This document shows positions 56,452 to 56,521 of a DNA stretch of 56,521 nt, piece by piece. A program made the translations under genes and the position numbers. The notes under the pieces are model-generated. The model worked only from the letters and a program-made list of their open reading frames with translations, did not search any database and was not told where the DNA came from. The stretch's first letter is position 1. Every line of letters begins with the position of its first letter. The stretch spans positions 1-56,521 of the forward strand of contig JBOFQB010000063.1 in NCBI GenBank assembly GCA_051660685.1, in the 5' to 3' direction. The stretch is from JAVBSX01 sp051660685 (GTDB lineage Bacteria; Planctomycetota; Planctomycetia; Pirellulales; Thermoguttaceae).

Positions 56452-56521
56452 ATGGATGCCAAAGATAAACGTATCGCCGAACTCGAAGCTCTCGTCAAAA
56501 AATTGCTCGAACGCATCGCCG
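56452..56521 (+). CDS. N-terminus of a probable IS66-type transposase (runs off the window)
   Basis: The first 23 residues, MDAKDKRIAELEALVKK and on, match the coiled-coil start of IS66-family transposases (MDxxDxRIAELEAxV pattern). Only 70 bp are visible, so the family is a guess. If right, the left end of an insertion sequence must lie upstream, within or near the DUF4129-like gene. No IS66 terminal repeat was recognised. Confidence 0.5.
   Translation, partial: MDAKDKRIAELEALVKKLLERIA

Noticed and set aside
6650..56521. A defence island or other large multi-gene system outside the integrated element
   Set aside because: Rpn, SbcD, RecG, RuvA and UvrD/PcrA are separated by unrelated housekeeping genes and do not form an operon apart from uvrD-recG.

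Overview
ORGANISM. The window looks like chromosome of a moderate-GC planctomycete, probably Pirellulales/Thermoguttaceae-like (the rank is inference). Evidence: a DUF1580 protein, an LEPxESRxLL-type N-terminus on a giant dockerin/fibronectin-III surface protein, a DUF1080 protein, two PQQ-propeller proteins, a Tat-exported Gfo/Idh/MocA oxidoreductase, a sigma-region-2-only protein, several planctomycete-type hypothetical families, and a tmRNA tag of the type AEPKLALAA.

LAYOUT. (1) 1-6.5 kb is the integrase-proximal end of an integrated element. A tyrosine recombinase sits next to the 3' end of tRNA-Ile(GAU). Behind it are a Cys-rich orphan gene, a block of about 31-bp iteron-like repeats, and a leftward operon of DUF1580 protein, a 241-aa protein, a family A DNA polymerase with 3'-5' exonuclease, and a (probably broken) HTH-type gene. 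The other end of the element lies outside the window. (2) 6.5-20 kb: MtaB and TsaD (both act on tRNA A37), a 707-aa disordered protein, a NagB-like sugar-phosphate enzyme, acetolactate synthase, an Rpn/PD-(D/E)XK nuclease, an exported LTXXQ-like protein and a TIM-barrel isomerase-like protein. (3) 20-37 kb: FGGY kinase, STN-domain protein, PQQ protein, LeuRS, glycerate 2-kinase, PurQ, a prenyltransferase-repeat protein, and the translationally coupled uvrD/pcrA-recG pair. (4) 37-46.6 kb: tRNA-Leu(CAG), DUF1080 protein, ApbE, NusB, the giant metalloprotease-dockerin protein, L35-L20, the sigma-like protein and GreA. (5) 46.7-56.5 kb: HEAT/TPR-like exported protein, Gfo/Idh/MocA protein, RuvA, second PQQ protein, tmRNA, RRM protein, SbcD, a DUF4129-like membrane protein, and the first codons of a probable IS66-type transposase.

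HOW IT WORKS TOGETHER. Outside the element most genes stand alone. The shared themes are recombination and repair (UvrD/PcrA, RecG, RuvA, SbcD), tRNA modification and translation (TsaD, MtaB, LeuRS, L35, L20, tmRNA) and exported proteins.

MOST UNUSUAL. First, a dispersed 157-164 bp MITE-like element with terminal inverted repeats and 5-bp target duplications occurs about seven times; one copy supplies the last codons and stop of mtaB. Second, at least eight ordinary enzymes carry repetitive low-complexity in-frame insertions of 15-75 residues in loops or tails. Third, several families of palindromic repeats show compensatory stem changes and unit deletions, and matching G-rich/C-rich arms enclose the leaders of tsaD and ruvA. 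These calls come from reading the sequence; no database search was run.
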